From Paenibacillus pinistramenti (GTDB lineage: Bacteria; Bacillota; Bacilli; Paenibacillales; Paenibacillaceae), in contig NZ_VAWG01000015.1 of the NCBI RefSeq assembly GCF_005869875.1, forward strand, positions 24,236 through 88,235: a DNA stretch of 64,000 bases, given 5' to 3'. How positions within the stretch are numbered: the stretch's first letter is position 1; the number at the start of each line of letters is the position of its first letter. Shown piece by piece: positions 32,977-42,238 of this stretch. Position numbers and translations under genes: made by a program. The notes under the pieces were generated by a model that was not told the origin of the DNA, did not search any database, and saw nothing but the letters and a program-made list of their open reading frames with translations.

Positions 32977-33159
32977 TTTGCCTCAACTCTCGAATGGGGT
33001 TCAATAGTTACAAAATTACGCCCGGTTCCCCGGCTTGTCAAGAAATAGCTTGATAGACAGCATAGAAAGCCCGTCCACCCGCCGAAAGTGCCTCTTAAAG
33101 CTTCCACTAAATATAAAAAATGGATTAAATCATGTTAGCCCTGCCAGACTGCCGGAGGA

Positions 33160-33192
33160 TTTAAGTACAATCATTTAAGTACAATCATTTAA
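33160..33192. repeat. 14-bp tandem repeat upstream of the tandem GNAT gene
   Basis: TTTAAGTACAATCA occurs twice exactly (33160-33173, 33174-33187), then TTTAA starts a third copy. About 55 bases before the GNAT start. Confidence 0.9.
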
Positions 33193-33246
33193 ACACGAGG
33201 ATCTAAGGATCCCGGATGAAGAGAAGAGATATGGAGGCATTGAAGA

Positions 33247-34122
33247 ATGCTTAATGAACGGGACTGGGAACAAATTAGAGCCCTTCAGCAGGAGGTTGAA
33301 CAAGCTGACGGGATTTCGCTTAAGCTGAACTGGGATATGCTGCGCAGCCGCAGGCCGGGCGACCGGGACGATTTCGTATTTCGCAAGGATGGACGGATTG
33401 CGGGGTTTCTTGCTTTATATGATTTTGCTTCAAAAATAGAGGTTTGCGGAATGGTTGCCCCTTCCTTACGCAGACAAGGCATTTTCTCCGCTCTGCTCGC
33501 GGAAGCTCTGCCTGCGGAACGAGCCTGTCAGTATAAGGACATTCTATTCAATTTACCCGCCCGATCAAGCTCCGGACGCGGGTTTGTAGAGAGCCTGGGA
33601 CTAAAGCTGACCTTTACCGAATATCAAATGAAATTTAATCCGGAGCTGATTGGAGAGCTCAGACCTGCGCTGCAGGAAATTACACTGCGCCCGGCCCGGA
33701 TGGAGGACTGGGACTACCTGATTGATCTGGAAATAGATGGGTTTGGATTCACCAGGGAGGAAGCCGCCAAATTAAATGAGGAAGCGCTGCGAAAAAATGC
33801 TGAAGCCGGCACCAATGAAATTCTCTTTGTGATTGAACTGCAAGGCCAGAATGCCGGCAACGTGCGGGTTCAATACGAGTCTCACGAAAGCTGGATCTAC
33901 GGCTTTGTCATTGACAAGAGCAGACGCGGGCGGGGAATCGGACGTTCCGTGCTCACTCATCTTGTCAATGAGGAGCAGCCTAAAGGAAGGGATGTATTTC
34001 TTGAAGCGGCCCTTGAGAACGAGCGGGCCCTCCATCTGTACCAGTCCTGCGGCTTTGAACGCGTGCAGGTTCAGGAGTATTACCGGTATCACCCCCGGTA
34101 TCTTCAGGCAGCGAAACGTTAG
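33247..34122 (+). CDS. Tandem GNAT acetyltransferase
   Basis: 291 residues with two GNAT domains. The first (about 5-135) has CGMVAPSLRRQGIFSALLAEAL as acetyl-CoA loop; the second (about 145-285) has GFVIDKSRRGRGIGRSVLTHLV, a better-conserved Q/RxxGxG/A motif, and ALENERALHLYQSCGFERVQ. The second domain is probably the catalytic one. Substrate unknown. TGGAGG seven bases from ATG. Stands alone between the repeat region and a methyltransferase gene. Confidence 0.9.
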   Translation: MLNERDWEQIRALQQEVEQADGISLKLNWDMLRSRRPGDRDDFVFRKDGRIAGFLALYDFASKIEVCGMVAPSLRRQGIFSALLAEALPAERACQYKDILFNLPARSSSGRGFVESLGLKLTFTEYQMKFNPELIGELRPALQEITLRPARMEDWDYLIDLEIDGFGFTREEAAKLNEEALRKNAEAGTNEILFVIELQGQNAGNVRVQYESHESWIYGFVIDKSRRGRGIGRSVLTHLVNEEQPKGRDVFLEAALENERALHLYQSCGFERVQVQEYYRYHPRYLQAAKR

Positions 34123-34196
34123 GATGCAAAAATTTGACCCCTCTCTTCTGGCATCATCAGGCCCTAATGAGGTACAATAAAAGGTAATTGATCAAG

Positions 34197-34229
34197 ATCG
34201 GCTCCGCTGGATTATCAGGCGGGGCCGAT
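34197..34229 (+). terminator. Hairpin in the methyltransferase leader
   Basis: ATCGGCTCCGC / GCGGGGCCGAT stem followed by ATATTTGTG. Either a weak terminator of the GNAT gene or a leader hairpin 28 bases ahead of the methyltransferase start. Confidence 0.55.
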
Positions 34230-34257
34230 ATTTGTGCTGGAAGGAAGGAATATAGAT

Positions 34258-35121
34258 ATGTACATGGCTACAGACTGGAAAGATTACGAATTGATTGACA
34301 CGGGAGCCGGCGACAAGCTGGAGCGCTGGGGCGACGTCATCCTGCGCAGACCCGATCCTCAAATTATATGGCCTATCGAACAGGAAACAGGAGACTGGAA
34401 GAACCTGCACGGCCATTACCACCGTAGCTCCTCAGGCGGCGGCAGCTGGGATATGAAGAAGCCGCTGCCGGAGAAATGGACCATTTCCTATAAACATCTC
34501 AAGTTTCATATTAAGCCGACCAGCTTCAAGCACACCGGCTTATTCCCGGAGCAGGCAGCCAACTGGAGCTGGATGATGGACAAGATCAGCCAGGCAGGCA
34601 GGCCTATTTCCGTCCTGAACCTGTTTGCCTACACAGGAGGCGCAACAGTGGCCGCTGCTTCAGCAGGCGCTTCCGTTGTCCATGTCGATGCCGCCAAAGG
34701 CATGGTTCAGTGGGCCAAGGAAAATCTGCAGCTGTCCGGGCTTGGTGACCGACCCGTCCGCTTTATCACGGACGATGTCTTCAAATTCGTCCAGCGGGAA
34801 CAGCGCCGGGGCAACAAATACGACGCCATTATTATGGACCCTCCTTCCTACGGAAGAGGCCCGGGCGGTGAAATGTGGAAGCTGGAGACGAGCCTGTACC
34901 CGTTCCTGGAATCCTGCCTGAGCATCTTGTCGGACAAGCCGCTGTTCCTGCTGATTAACTCTTACACCACCGGCATCTCTCCTACCGTGCTGAACAACAT
35001 GCTGTCCATGACTGTCAAACGCAGATACGGCGGACGCATCTCGGCAGGAGAGCTTGGACTGCCGATCACCCGCTCCGGCCTCACGCTGCCATGCGGCATT
35101 CTCGGCCGCTGGGAGGAATAA
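34258..35121 (+). CDS. Class I SAM-dependent methyltransferase, RlmI/RlmK-like
   Basis: 287 residues. SAM-binding motif I NLFAYTGGATVAAASAGA, motif II VVHVDAAKGMV, and the catalytic-region motif IIMDPPSYGRGPGG, with KHTGLFPEQAANWSWM in front: the arrangement of the 23S rRNA cytosine-C5 RlmI/RlmK family, but without the PUA domain. Likely rRNA methylation. Start: ATG at 34258 preceded by AAGGAAGGA, better than the GTG-type start at 34234. Its stop is two bases before the next gene's start, a pseudouridine synthase, so the pair is a small RNA-modification operon. Confidence 0.88.
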   Translation: MYMATDWKDYELIDTGAGDKLERWGDVILRRPDPQIIWPIEQETGDWKNLHGHYHRSSSGGGSWDMKKPLPEKWTISYKHLKFHIKPTSFKHTGLFPEQAANWSWMMDKISQAGRPISVLNLFAYTGGATVAAASAGASVVHVDAAKGMVQWAKENLQLSGLGDRPVRFITDDVFKFVQREQRRGNKYDAIIMDPPSYGRGPGGEMWKLETSLYPFLESCLSILSDKPLFLLINSYTTGISPTVLNNMLSMTVKRRYGGRISAGELGLPITRSGLTLPCGILGRWEE

Positions 35122-35123
35122 AG

Positions 35124-35858
35124 ATGTCAGAGCAACTGGCCAGAACATGGAGCACGCCCTCCATGACGATCTTATACGAGGACAATCATCTGCTTGGCAT
35201 TGAGAAGCCGGTTAATGTCCCTGTGCAGGAGGATGCCAGCGGTGATCCCGACATGCTTACGCTGCTGAAGGAAGACTTGAAGGAACGCTACAATAAACCC
35301 GGCAATGTTTATCTCGGGCTGGTCCACCGTCTGGACCGCCCGGTCGGCGGGGCGATGATCTTTGCCAAAACCTCCAAAGCCGCTTCCCGGCTGTCCGAAG
35401 CTGTTCGCAGCAGACAGTTCGAGAAGACCTATCTTGCCGTTGTACATGGCGTCCCTGCTGTCCGTCAAGGGCGGCTCACCCATTATCTGTTAAAGGATGA
35501 GCGGACGAACACGGTCTCCGTTGTCCCCAAAGGAACAAACGGAGCCAAGGAAGCCATCCTTGAATACGCGGTGATCGGCCAGCCAACTGACGGCCTGTCC
35601 CTGGTGCGCGTCGAGCTTCATACCGGTCGGCCGCATCAGATCCGGGTTCAGCTCAGCCACACGGGAACCCCGCTGTTCGGTGACCAGAAATACGGAGCTG
35701 GCTTGAACAAGCCGGGCCAGCAAATTGCGCTGTGGTCTGCCTTTGTCGGCATTCCCCACCCCGTTACCAAAGAGCCGGTACGGCTCGTTTCGGTTCCCCC
35801 CGAGGAGGACCCCTGGTCCCGCTGGAGCAAGGAGATCGCCAGCCTGCGCTTTGAATAA
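35124..35858 (+). CDS. RluA-family pseudouridine synthase
   Basis: 244 residues, without an S4 domain. The family's catalytic motif is complete: GLVHRLDRPVGGAMIFAKT with Asp in HRLDRP; TGRPHQIRVQLSHTGTPLFGDQKYG is the second signature. It isomerises uridine to pseudouridine in rRNA or tRNA; target site cannot be told, but the lack of S4 and the short length suit RluA/RluC-like small forms. Start at 35124, where GGGAGGAATAAAG precedes the ATG; an in-frame start at 35091 overlaps the upstream gene. Translationally coupled to the methyltransferase. Confidence 0.92.
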   Translation: MSEQLARTWSTPSMTILYEDNHLLGIEKPVNVPVQEDASGDPDMLTLLKEDLKERYNKPGNVYLGLVHRLDRPVGGAMIFAKTSKAASRLSEAVRSRQFEKTYLAVVHGVPAVRQGRLTHYLLKDERTNTVSVVPKGTNGAKEAILEYAVIGQPTDGLSLVRVELHTGRPHQIRVQLSHTGTPLFGDQKYGAGLNKPGQQIALWSAFVGIPHPVTKEPVRLVSVPPEEDPWSRWSKEIASLRFE

Positions 35859-35890
35859 GCAGGACTGGATTGCTGTATAAATGAACAAAT

Positions 35891-35945
35891 AAAGGGCTGA
35901 TTCAGGCGGCGCTGCTCAGGCACCGCTGCGGATCAGCCCTTTTTG
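35891..35945 (+). terminator. Terminator of the RNA-modification operon
   Basis: Perfect 11-bp stem AAAGGGCTGAT / ATCAGCCCTTT around a GC-rich 30-base loop, followed by TTTTTG. Confidence 0.93.
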
Positions 35946-36032
35946 TCCTGTCACCACTTAATTTGAATCGTCGCAGCAGGCGTCCAAGCAGGTTTGTTCC
36001 CTCTCGCCAGGCCCGGACAATGCCAAGGCCAA

Positions 36033-36449
36033 TCAGGCTTCCTGCACAGCCGTTATTTTGCCAAGCAGGAACAGCAGCAGCTGCTGATTATGGGTAGAGA
36101 TGCGGTCAAGCATGTGGCCCAGAAACTCCGTCCGGACTTCACGGCCGCGCTTTACCTGCTCTCCCCCTTTCTCCGTTATCGTAATCCACACAATCCGGCG
36201 GTCCGCTTCATCCCGCTCGCGGGAGATCAAGCCGCCCTTCTCCATTCTGTCGAGCAGCATGGTTACCGCGGCCGGAGTTGTATTCAGGAATGGAATCATA
36301 TCCGATGGCTTCATTTTCTTCTGGTCGCCCAGCAGCTCCAGTACGGTCAGCTGAGCTTCCGTCAGAGAAGGCGACAGCTCATTCTCCATATGGGACTGAT
36401 ATTCTTTGGACAGTCTCGCCCAAAGTCTGGCAAATTCTTCCGTGTACAC
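36033..36449 (-). CDS. MarR-family regulator
   Basis: About 138 residues, winged helix: LTEAQLTVLELLGDQKKMKPSDMIPFLNTTPAAVTMLLDRMEKGGLISRERDEADRRIVWITITEKG covers helices and wing (given here only to locate it, residues about 35-100). No Cys, so ligand rather than redox control. Start: GTG at 36449 with GGAGGG seven bases upstream; the frame runs on to a GTG at 36488 without a site. Alone, with nothing obvious to regulate next to it. Possible roles include solvent, phenolic or drug responses. Confidence 0.85.
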   Translation of the reverse strand: MYTEEFARLWARLSKEYQSHMENELSPSLTEAQLTVLELLGDQKKMKPSDMIPFLNTTPAAVTMLLDRMEKGGLISRERDEADRRIVWITITEKGGEQVKRGREVRTEFLGHMLDRISTHNQQLLLFLLGKITAVQEA

Positions 36450-36544
36450 GATAAATCCCTCCAATATCAGCGTTTCCACTTCTTTCACTGCCTTAACTTT
36501 CGCCGCCGGAGTTTGGTTTCCTGCCTCTTCGCACCAGACGACAA

Positions 36545-36590
36545 AAGAAGAACTTTTCCACTAGGCGCACCGCCAGGAAAAGTTCTTCTT
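36545..36590. terminator. Strong terminator after parC
   Basis: Perfect 15-bp stem AAGAAGAACTTTTCC / GGAAAAGTTCTTCTT with a 16-base loop. It stands between the MarR start and the 13-bp repeats, downstream of parC on the minus strand. Confidence 0.85.
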
Positions 36591-36598
36591 CGTCAAAT

Positions 36599-36670
36599 TT
36601 ATTGCTCTCTATTATTGCGCTCTATTATTGCGCTCTATTATTGCGCTCTATTATTGCGCTCTGTTACTGC
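36599..36670. repeat. 13-bp tandem repeat downstream of parC
   Basis: Five consecutive 13-mers of TTATTGCGCTCTA: first copy reads TTATTGCTCTCTA, the fifth ends in G, and a partial sixth (TTACTGC) follows. Fills the space between the parC stop and its terminator. Confidence 0.95.
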
Positions 36671-36696
36671 TTTCTTTTCTTGCTCTCTATCGGCTT

Positions 36697-39159
36697 CTAG
36701 CTCTCGGAAGCCCCTGAACCGTAGTTTGGAAGCAGAAGCAAATCGGCGATGCTGTCATTTTTGTCCATTGAGACAACTGCTTTGCCGATTGATTTCCGGT
36801 CCGCAAGCGGCGCCTGCTCGGAAGAGAAGCTGAAGCTTTTTCCTTCACGGGTAATTGCGGTGATCATCAATGGCTCTTTGGTCCAGTAGGCGCCAATAAT
36901 AGCGCTGCCGTTAGGCTTGACGCGTTTGCCTTCTTTAAACTCAAACGTTGGAATGCCTTTTCCGCCGCGGCTTTGGGTCGGGTAATCAAGCAGCAGTGAG
37001 CGTTTGCTGTAGCCCAGATCGCTGATGACCATAATCTCCCCTTCATCCCCGCTCAGCCAGATGGCGGCTGTTACCTCATCCTCTTCACGGAGCTGAATTC
37101 CCCGGACACCTGCAGCCACACGGCCCATGCTGCCGACCTCCTGCTCGTTAAAGCGGATCGACATGCCGAGCTTCGTAATAAGAACAAGATCCTGATCGCT
37201 CTTGCTTGGTGTAACTGAAATTACTTCATCCTCGGCTCCAACCTTGCTGGCGGCGACGGCAGAAGAACGCTTGGTTTCATATTCACTCAGCAGCGTTCGT
37301 TTGACCTGTCCGCGTTTGGTCACAAATACGAGGCTCACATCCGGCTGGTCGAAATTGCGAATCGGAATAACGCTGACGATCCGGTCTTCTTTCGTAAGAG
37401 GAATAACATTGACAATGGCTGTTCCGTTGTCCTTCCACTTGAATTCCGGAATTTGGTGCACCGGCAGCAGGAAATACTGTCCGCGCTGTGTAAAGATCAG
37501 CAGATTCTCAAGCGTATTGACGCTTTGAATAAACTTGATGTAGTCGCCTTCCTTCACTCCTGCGCTTCCGATTTCTCCTCCCGACCGGGTAAAAGAAAGC
37601 ATGCTTGTCCGTTTAATGTAGCCTTCGCCCGACAAAGTGACCAGCACATCCTCCTGCGTCACCATGACTTCAAGGTTCACCTTGAGCTCCTCAACCTCGC
37701 CCTGAATGACGGAGCGGCGCTCGATGCCGTATTTATCACGGATTTCGACCAGTTCCTTCCGGATGACCGAGACCAGCTTCTTGTCGCTGTTCAGGATCGC
37801 TTCAAGCCCGGCAATCTTCTTCTGGGTTTCATCCAGCTCCTTCTGCAGCTGGTTAATCTCAAGGTTAGTCAAACGGTACAGCTGCAGCGTAAGAATCGAA
37901 TCAGCCTGGCGTTCAGAGAACCCGAACATCCACTGCAGATTATTCTGCGCATCCTGACGGTTCTTGGACGCTTTGATCGCCGCGATCACCTCGTCCAGAA
38001 TATTGAGCGCCTTGACGAGGCCCTCCAATACATGAGCCCGGTCCTGAGCTTTCTCCAGCTCATACTGCGAGCGGAAAGTAACCACTTCCCGCTGGTGGGC
38101 AATGTAAGCCTGCAGAATCTCCCTTAAGCCAAGCTGCCGCGGCGCTTTGTTCACGATCGCTACCATGTTGAAGTTGTAGGTTACCTGCAGATCGGTCTTC
38201 TTGAGCAGGTAAGCCAGAATGCCGCTGGCATCTGAATCTTTCTTCAGTTCCACGACAATGCGCAGGCCCGCACGGCCGCTTTCATCGCGGACCTCCGCGA
38301 TGCCTTCGACCTTCTTCTCCAGGCGGATATTCTCCATGGCTGTGACAAGGCGGGACTTGACCACCTGGTACGGGATTTCCGTAATGACGATCTGCTGCTT
38401 GCCTCCGCGCAGCGTTTCGATCTCCGTTTTGGATCGGATATAGATCCGTCCTTTGCCCGTCTCATAAGCCTCACGAATGCCCTCTTCGCCCATGATGATG
38501 CCGCCGGTCGGGAAGTCAGGCCCCTTTATGATCTGCATCAGCTGCTCCAGGGTGGTGTCCGGCTTCTCCATCAATTCAATGCAGGCGTCAATCGTTTCCC
38601 GCAGGTTATGGGTTGGAATTTCGGTTGCAAAACCGGATGAAATCCCGCTTACCCCGTTGACAAGCAGGTTGGGAAAACGCGCCGGAAGCACCACGGGCTC
38701 CTTCGCCGTATTATCGAAATTGTCCTTGAACAGCACCGTCCGTTTCTCGATGTCACGGAGCAGTTCAAGCGCAATCGGCGAAAGCCGCGCTTCGGTATAG
38801 CGCATTGCCGCCGGCGGGTCATCATCCTGCGAACCCCAGTTGCCGTGGCCGTCCACAAGCACATGCGCCATTTTCCAAGGCTGGGCCATCCGCGCCATAC
38901 CGTCATAAATCGAAGAATCGCCGTGCGGATGATAGTTGCCCATGACATCCCCGACGGTTTTGGCCGATTTCCGGTAAGGCTTGTCCGGCGTATTGCCGGA
39001 ATCGTACATCGCGTACAGAATCCGTCGCTGCACCGGCTTCAGACCATCGCGGACATCAGGAATCGCCCGGTCCTGAATTATATATTTGGAATATCTGCCA
39101 AACCGGTCTCCTACGACTTCCTCCAGGAAAGCCGGCAGAAAATTCTCAAGTGTCCCCAT
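36697..39159 (-). CDS. parC: DNA topoisomerase IV subunit A
   Basis: 820 residues. Breakage-reunion domain: [30 protein letters not shown] N-terminus, [12 protein letters not shown] (the quinolone-contact segment; Ser at the usual position, Asp where Glu is common), catalytic Tyr in [10 protein letters not shown]. The C-terminal beta-pinwheel has about six blades and lacks the GyrA-box QRRGGKG, which supports ParC over GyrA. Works as C2E2 to unlink daughter chromosomes. 29 bases after parE, so one operon. Confidence 0.96.
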   Translation of the reverse strand: MGTLENFLPAFLEEVVGDRFGRYSKYIIQDRAIPDVRDGLKPVQRRILYAMYDSGNTPDKPYRKSAKTVGDVMGNYHPHGDSSIYDGMARMAQPWKMAHVLVDGHGNWGSQDDDPPAAMRYTEARLSPIALELLRDIEKRTVLFKDNFDNTAKEPVVLPARFPNLLVNGVSGISSGFATEIPTHNLRETIDACIELMEKPDTTLEQLMQIIKGPDFPTGGIIMGEEGIREAYETGKGRIYIRSKTEIETLRGGKQQIVITEIPYQVVKSRLVTAMENIRLEKKVEGIAEVRDESGRAGLRIVVELKKDSDASGILAYLLKKTDLQVTYNFNMVAIVNKAPRQLGLREILQAYIAHQREVVTFRSQYELEKAQDRAHVLEGLVKALNILDEVIAAIKASKNRQDAQNNLQWMFGFSERQADSILTLQLYRLTNLEINQLQKELDETQKKIAGLEAILNSDKKLVSVIRKELVEIRDKYGIERRSVIQGEVEELKVNLEVMVTQEDVLVTLSGEGYIKRTSMLSFTRSGGEIGSAGVKEGDYIKFIQSVNTLENLLIFTQRGQYFLLPVHQIPEFKWKDNGTAIVNVIPLTKEDRIVSVIPIRNFDQPDVSLVFVTKRGQVKRTLLSEYETKRSSAVAASKVGAEDEVISVTPSKSDQDLVLITKLGMSIRFNEQEVGSMGRVAAGVRGIQLREEDEVTAAIWLSGDEGEIMVISDLGYSKRSLLLDYPTQSRGGKGIPTFEFKEGKRVKPNGSAIIGAYWTKEPLMITAITREGKSFSFSSEQAPLADRKSIGKAVVSMDKNDSIADLLLLPNYGSGASES

Positions 39160-39188
39160 GCCAATTCACCTTCTATTCCTCAAACTCT

Positions 39189-41168
39189 CTATTCCACATA
39201 CTCTGTAAAATCTACGTTCTCAACGATCCAGCGTTTGCGCGGCTCAACTTTATCCCCCATCAGCGTCGATACCCGGCGCTCTGCCTTGGCGGCGTCATCA
39301 ATCTGAACCTGCAGCAGGGTGCGGGTTTCAGGGTCCATCGTTGTCTCCCACAGCTGATCAGGATTCATCTCGCCAAGTCCTTTGTAGCGCTGCAGCTCGA
39401 AATTTTTGCCGAATTCTTTCAGGTAGTTCTGAAGCTGCTCGTCCGTCCACGCGTAACGAATCGTCTCCAGCTTGCCGGAACGGCGGGTGATTTTGTAAAG
39501 CGGCGGCTGCGCGATATACACGCGTCCCGCATCAATCAGACCTTTCATGTATCTGTAGAAGAAGGTAAGCAGCAGGACCTGGATATGGGCCCCATCCGTA
39601 TCGGCATCCGTCATAATAATAATTTTGGAAAAATTGCTGTCCTCAATTTCGAACTCATTTCCGATTCCTGCCCCGATTGCCGTAATAATGGCCCGGTATT
39701 CTTCATTTTTCAAAATATCCGCAAGCTTGGCCTTCTCGGGATTCATCGGTTTGCCCTTAAGCGGCAAAATAGCCTGAATCTTCGAATCGCGCCCCTGCTT
39801 GGCCGATCCGCCTGCGGAATCGCCTTCGACGATGAAGAGCTCTGTCCGTGTAAAATCCTTGGACTGCGCCGGCGTCAGCTTCCCGCCGAGATTCGAGCTT
39901 TCACTGCGTTTCTTGCCGGTGCGCATCTCATCGCGGGCCTTGCGGGCTGCTTCGCGCGCTTTGGACGCCTGAATCGCCTTCTTGATCAAGGTCTGAGCGA
40001 CGCCCGGATTCTCCTCAAGGAACAGCTGCATCTTCTCGGATACAATGGCGTCCACGGCGCTGCGGGCCGAGGCGCTGCCAAGCTGGTCCTTCGTCTGGCC
40101 CACAAATTCGACCTCGGACATTTTGACGCTGATGACAGCCATCATGCCTTCACGCAGATCCGAACCCTCGAGATTCTTGTCTTTCTCCTTAAGCATGCCG
40201 GCTTTGCGGGCATATTCATTCATGACCCGGGTATACGCCGTCTTGAATCCCGTTTCGTGCGTACCGCCGCCTCTGGTCGGAATCGAGTTAACGAATGACG
40301 CAATGGTCTCCGTATAGCCCGCGTTGTACTGCATCGCCACTTCCACTTCAATCTCATCCCGCTCAGCGAAAAAGTGAATGACATCATGCAGCACATCTTT
40401 GCCGTCGTTCAAATATTCAACAAACTGGCTCGCGCCGCCTTCATAATAATATTCATCCTCGCGCCCGGAGCGCTCGTCTTTAAGCACGACCCTCAGGCCG
40501 GAGTTCAGAAAGGCGATCTCCTGCAGCCGCTCGGATAAAGTATCGTAATTCAGCGAAATTCCGTTCTGGAATACGCGGATGTCCGGTTTAAACGTCACCT
40601 TGGTCCCGTTTTTGTTGGTATTTCCGAGCACCTCAAGCCCGGTTACAGGCTCGCCGACATGCTCTTTGCCGTCCTTGTCGGCCCAATATTCAAACCGCAT
40701 GCGGTGAACTTTTCCTTCACGGTAAATCTCAACTTCAAGCCATTCCGACAATGCATTCGTTACAGATGCGCCGACGCCATGCAGTCCCCCGGACTTCTTG
40801 TACCCTCCGCCGCCGAATTTGCCTCCTGCGTGCAGAATAGTATATACGACCTGCGGTGTCGGAACACCGGTTTTGTGCATGCCTACAGGTATGCCGCGTC
40901 CATTGTCCAAAACCGTTACCGAACCGTCTTTGTGCAGGGTAATGTCGATTCTGGAGCAGTATTTGGCAAGATGTTCGTCTACGGCGTTGTCGACGATCTC
41001 CCAAACCAGATGATGTAATCCCGATGAGCTTGTGCTGCCGATATACATCCCTGGCCGTTTTCTTACCGCGACAAGTCCTTCGAGCACTTGAATATCGTCC
41101 GCGTCATATCCTGCCTGGTCAGCTCCGTTCCCGGAATTGGCCGCGAACAAATCGATCTGCTCGGCCAT
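39189..41168 (-). CDS. parE: DNA topoisomerase IV subunit B
   Basis: 659 residues. GHKL ATPase: EIVDNAVDEHLAKYC, NGRGIPVGMH, GGGGYKKSGGLHGVGASVTNAL; TOPRIM: EGDSAGGSAKQGRDSKIQAILPLKGK and DADTDGAHI. The AILPLKGK and QGRDSKIQA forms, and the pairing with parC, identify ParE. It powers strand passage for ParC. AAAGGGGGAGC before the ATG. Preceded by 80 bases containing a possible promoter; the upstream ABC operon runs in the same direction, so read-through is possible. Confidence 0.96.
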   Translation of the reverse strand: MAEQIDLFAANSGNGADQAGYDADDIQVLEGLVAVRKRPGMYIGSTSSSGLHHLVWEIVDNAVDEHLAKYCSRIDITLHKDGSVTVLDNGRGIPVGMHKTGVPTPQVVYTILHAGGKFGGGGYKKSGGLHGVGASVTNALSEWLEVEIYREGKVHRMRFEYWADKDGKEHVGEPVTGLEVLGNTNKNGTKVTFKPDIRVFQNGISLNYDTLSERLQEIAFLNSGLRVVLKDERSGREDEYYYEGGASQFVEYLNDGKDVLHDVIHFFAERDEIEVEVAMQYNAGYTETIASFVNSIPTRGGGTHETGFKTAYTRVMNEYARKAGMLKEKDKNLEGSDLREGMMAVISVKMSEVEFVGQTKDQLGSASARSAVDAIVSEKMQLFLEENPGVAQTLIKKAIQASKAREAARKARDEMRTGKKRSESSNLGGKLTPAQSKDFTRTELFIVEGDSAGGSAKQGRDSKIQAILPLKGKPMNPEKAKLADILKNEEYRAIITAIGAGIGNEFEIEDSNFSKIIIMTDADTDGAHIQVLLLTFFYRYMKGLIDAGRVYIAQPPLYKITRRSGKLETIRYAWTDEQLQNYLKEFGKNFELQRYKGLGEMNPDQLWETTMDPETRTLLQVQIDDAAKAERRVSTLMGDKVEPRKRWIVENVDFTEYVE

Positions 41169-41248
41169 TCATGCTCCCCCTTTAAAGTTTTGCGCTATGT
41201 AGGGCTGCCGCCCCGAATGCAAACAAATGTTTTTAGTCCTTGTCCATT

Positions 41249-42238
41249 TTAATTCAATATATCCTGTTTCGTAAAGACAAGGAAGGAAACAACCAAGGAA
41301 GCAAGGCCCCAAACCGCCAGCACGGCAAGTGAGAAGCCAAGCGTCATTCCTTCGATTGGAGCCGGTGTCCCCGACAGGTAGTCGGTCAGCTCCAGGTTCA
41401 CCATAAACAGATATTTCGCGCTCTGCCAGGCGGATGCCATATTCGTCAAAATACTTCCCGCAATCAATGCGGCCATCATAATCACAATGCTTGCCGCCGT
41501 GCTGCGGACGAGTACCGAAATCATAAAAGCCAGCATCGCCACAACCGCGCTGACGAACCAGATCAGTCCAAGCTGCAAAAAGAGGTACAGCCACTGCGGA
41601 ACCGCATGCACAGCGGATAAATCCACATCGCTGCCATTCAGCTGGAATCCCGTGAACACAGGCATGTCAAACCCTTGGTATCCGAACACCAGGCCAGATA
41701 TCGCATAACACATCACGAAGGCCGCCATCACGGTCAGCGAGACGAACATCATTAAGGTGACCAGCTTGCTGAACAGCACCTTCCACCTGCGGACCGGCTT
41801 GGTCAGCAGCATTTTTATCGTGCCTGTTGTCCGTTCAGAGGATACTATGTCCGAGGCCAATCCCATGATCAGCAGCGGGATAAAGAGCGAGGAGGCGTTA
41901 TCCATAAATTCCCTTGTGAAAGTCACCCCGCCCGGCTCCTGCGGATTAACATCATGATCCAAATAATATTTCATCTGCTGGATGTAGATCTGGCGGTATT
42001 TCTTCCATTCCTCCGGCAGACGGGAGCTTCCGAGCGAATTCTGGTTATCGGTAATCGCCTGCTGAACGGATCTGCGCCAATCCGTGCCAAATTTTTCCCT
42101 GTTCCGTTCCGTCACTTTCATTTGAGCATAGGTAAACATCGGGACCAAGACAAGCAGCACCAGCAAAATGACGTAAAAACGCTTCTTCCGGACCATCTTG
42201 ATCGTTTCGTTGCGGATGAGCGGCATAAGATCAGTCAA
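41249..42238 (-). CDS. ABC-2 permease
   Basis: 329-residue membrane subunit: one N-terminal helix, an extracytoplasmic domain (about 40-110), then five helices, the last near the C-terminus; SERTTGTIKMLLTKPVRRWKVLFSKL is the coupling region of ABC-2/NatB-like permeases. Start TTG at 42238 overlaps the ATPase stop by eight bases and has GGGAGG nine bases upstream; an ATG lies 12 bases further in. Partner of the ATPase upstream. Confidence 0.88.
   Translation of the reverse strand: MTDLMPLIRNETIKMVRKKRFYVILLVLLVLVPMFTYAQMKVTERNREKFGTDWRRSVQQAITDNQNSLGSSRLPEEWKKYRQIYIQQMKYYLDHDVNPQEPGGVTFTREFMDNASSLFIPLLIMGLASDIVSSERTTGTIKMLLTKPVRRWKVLFSKLVTLMMFVSLTVMAAFVMCYAISGLVFGYQGFDMPVFTGFQLNGSDVDLSAVHAVPQWLYLFLQLGLIWFVSAVVAMLAFMISVLVRSTAASIVIMMAALIAGSILTNMASAWQSAKYLFMVNLELTDYLSGTPAPIEGMTLGFSLAVLAVWGLASLVVSFLVFTKQDILN

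Larger units (their letters stand above)
32933..33246. other. 314-base intergenic region with two repeat tracts
   Basis: Shared upstream region of the divergent YlmA-like and GNAT genes. It holds the 8-bp repeats (32945-32976) and the 14-bp repeats (33160-33192); apart from general AT-richness at 33100-33135 I see no gene, RNA or strong promoter in it. Confidence 0.7.
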
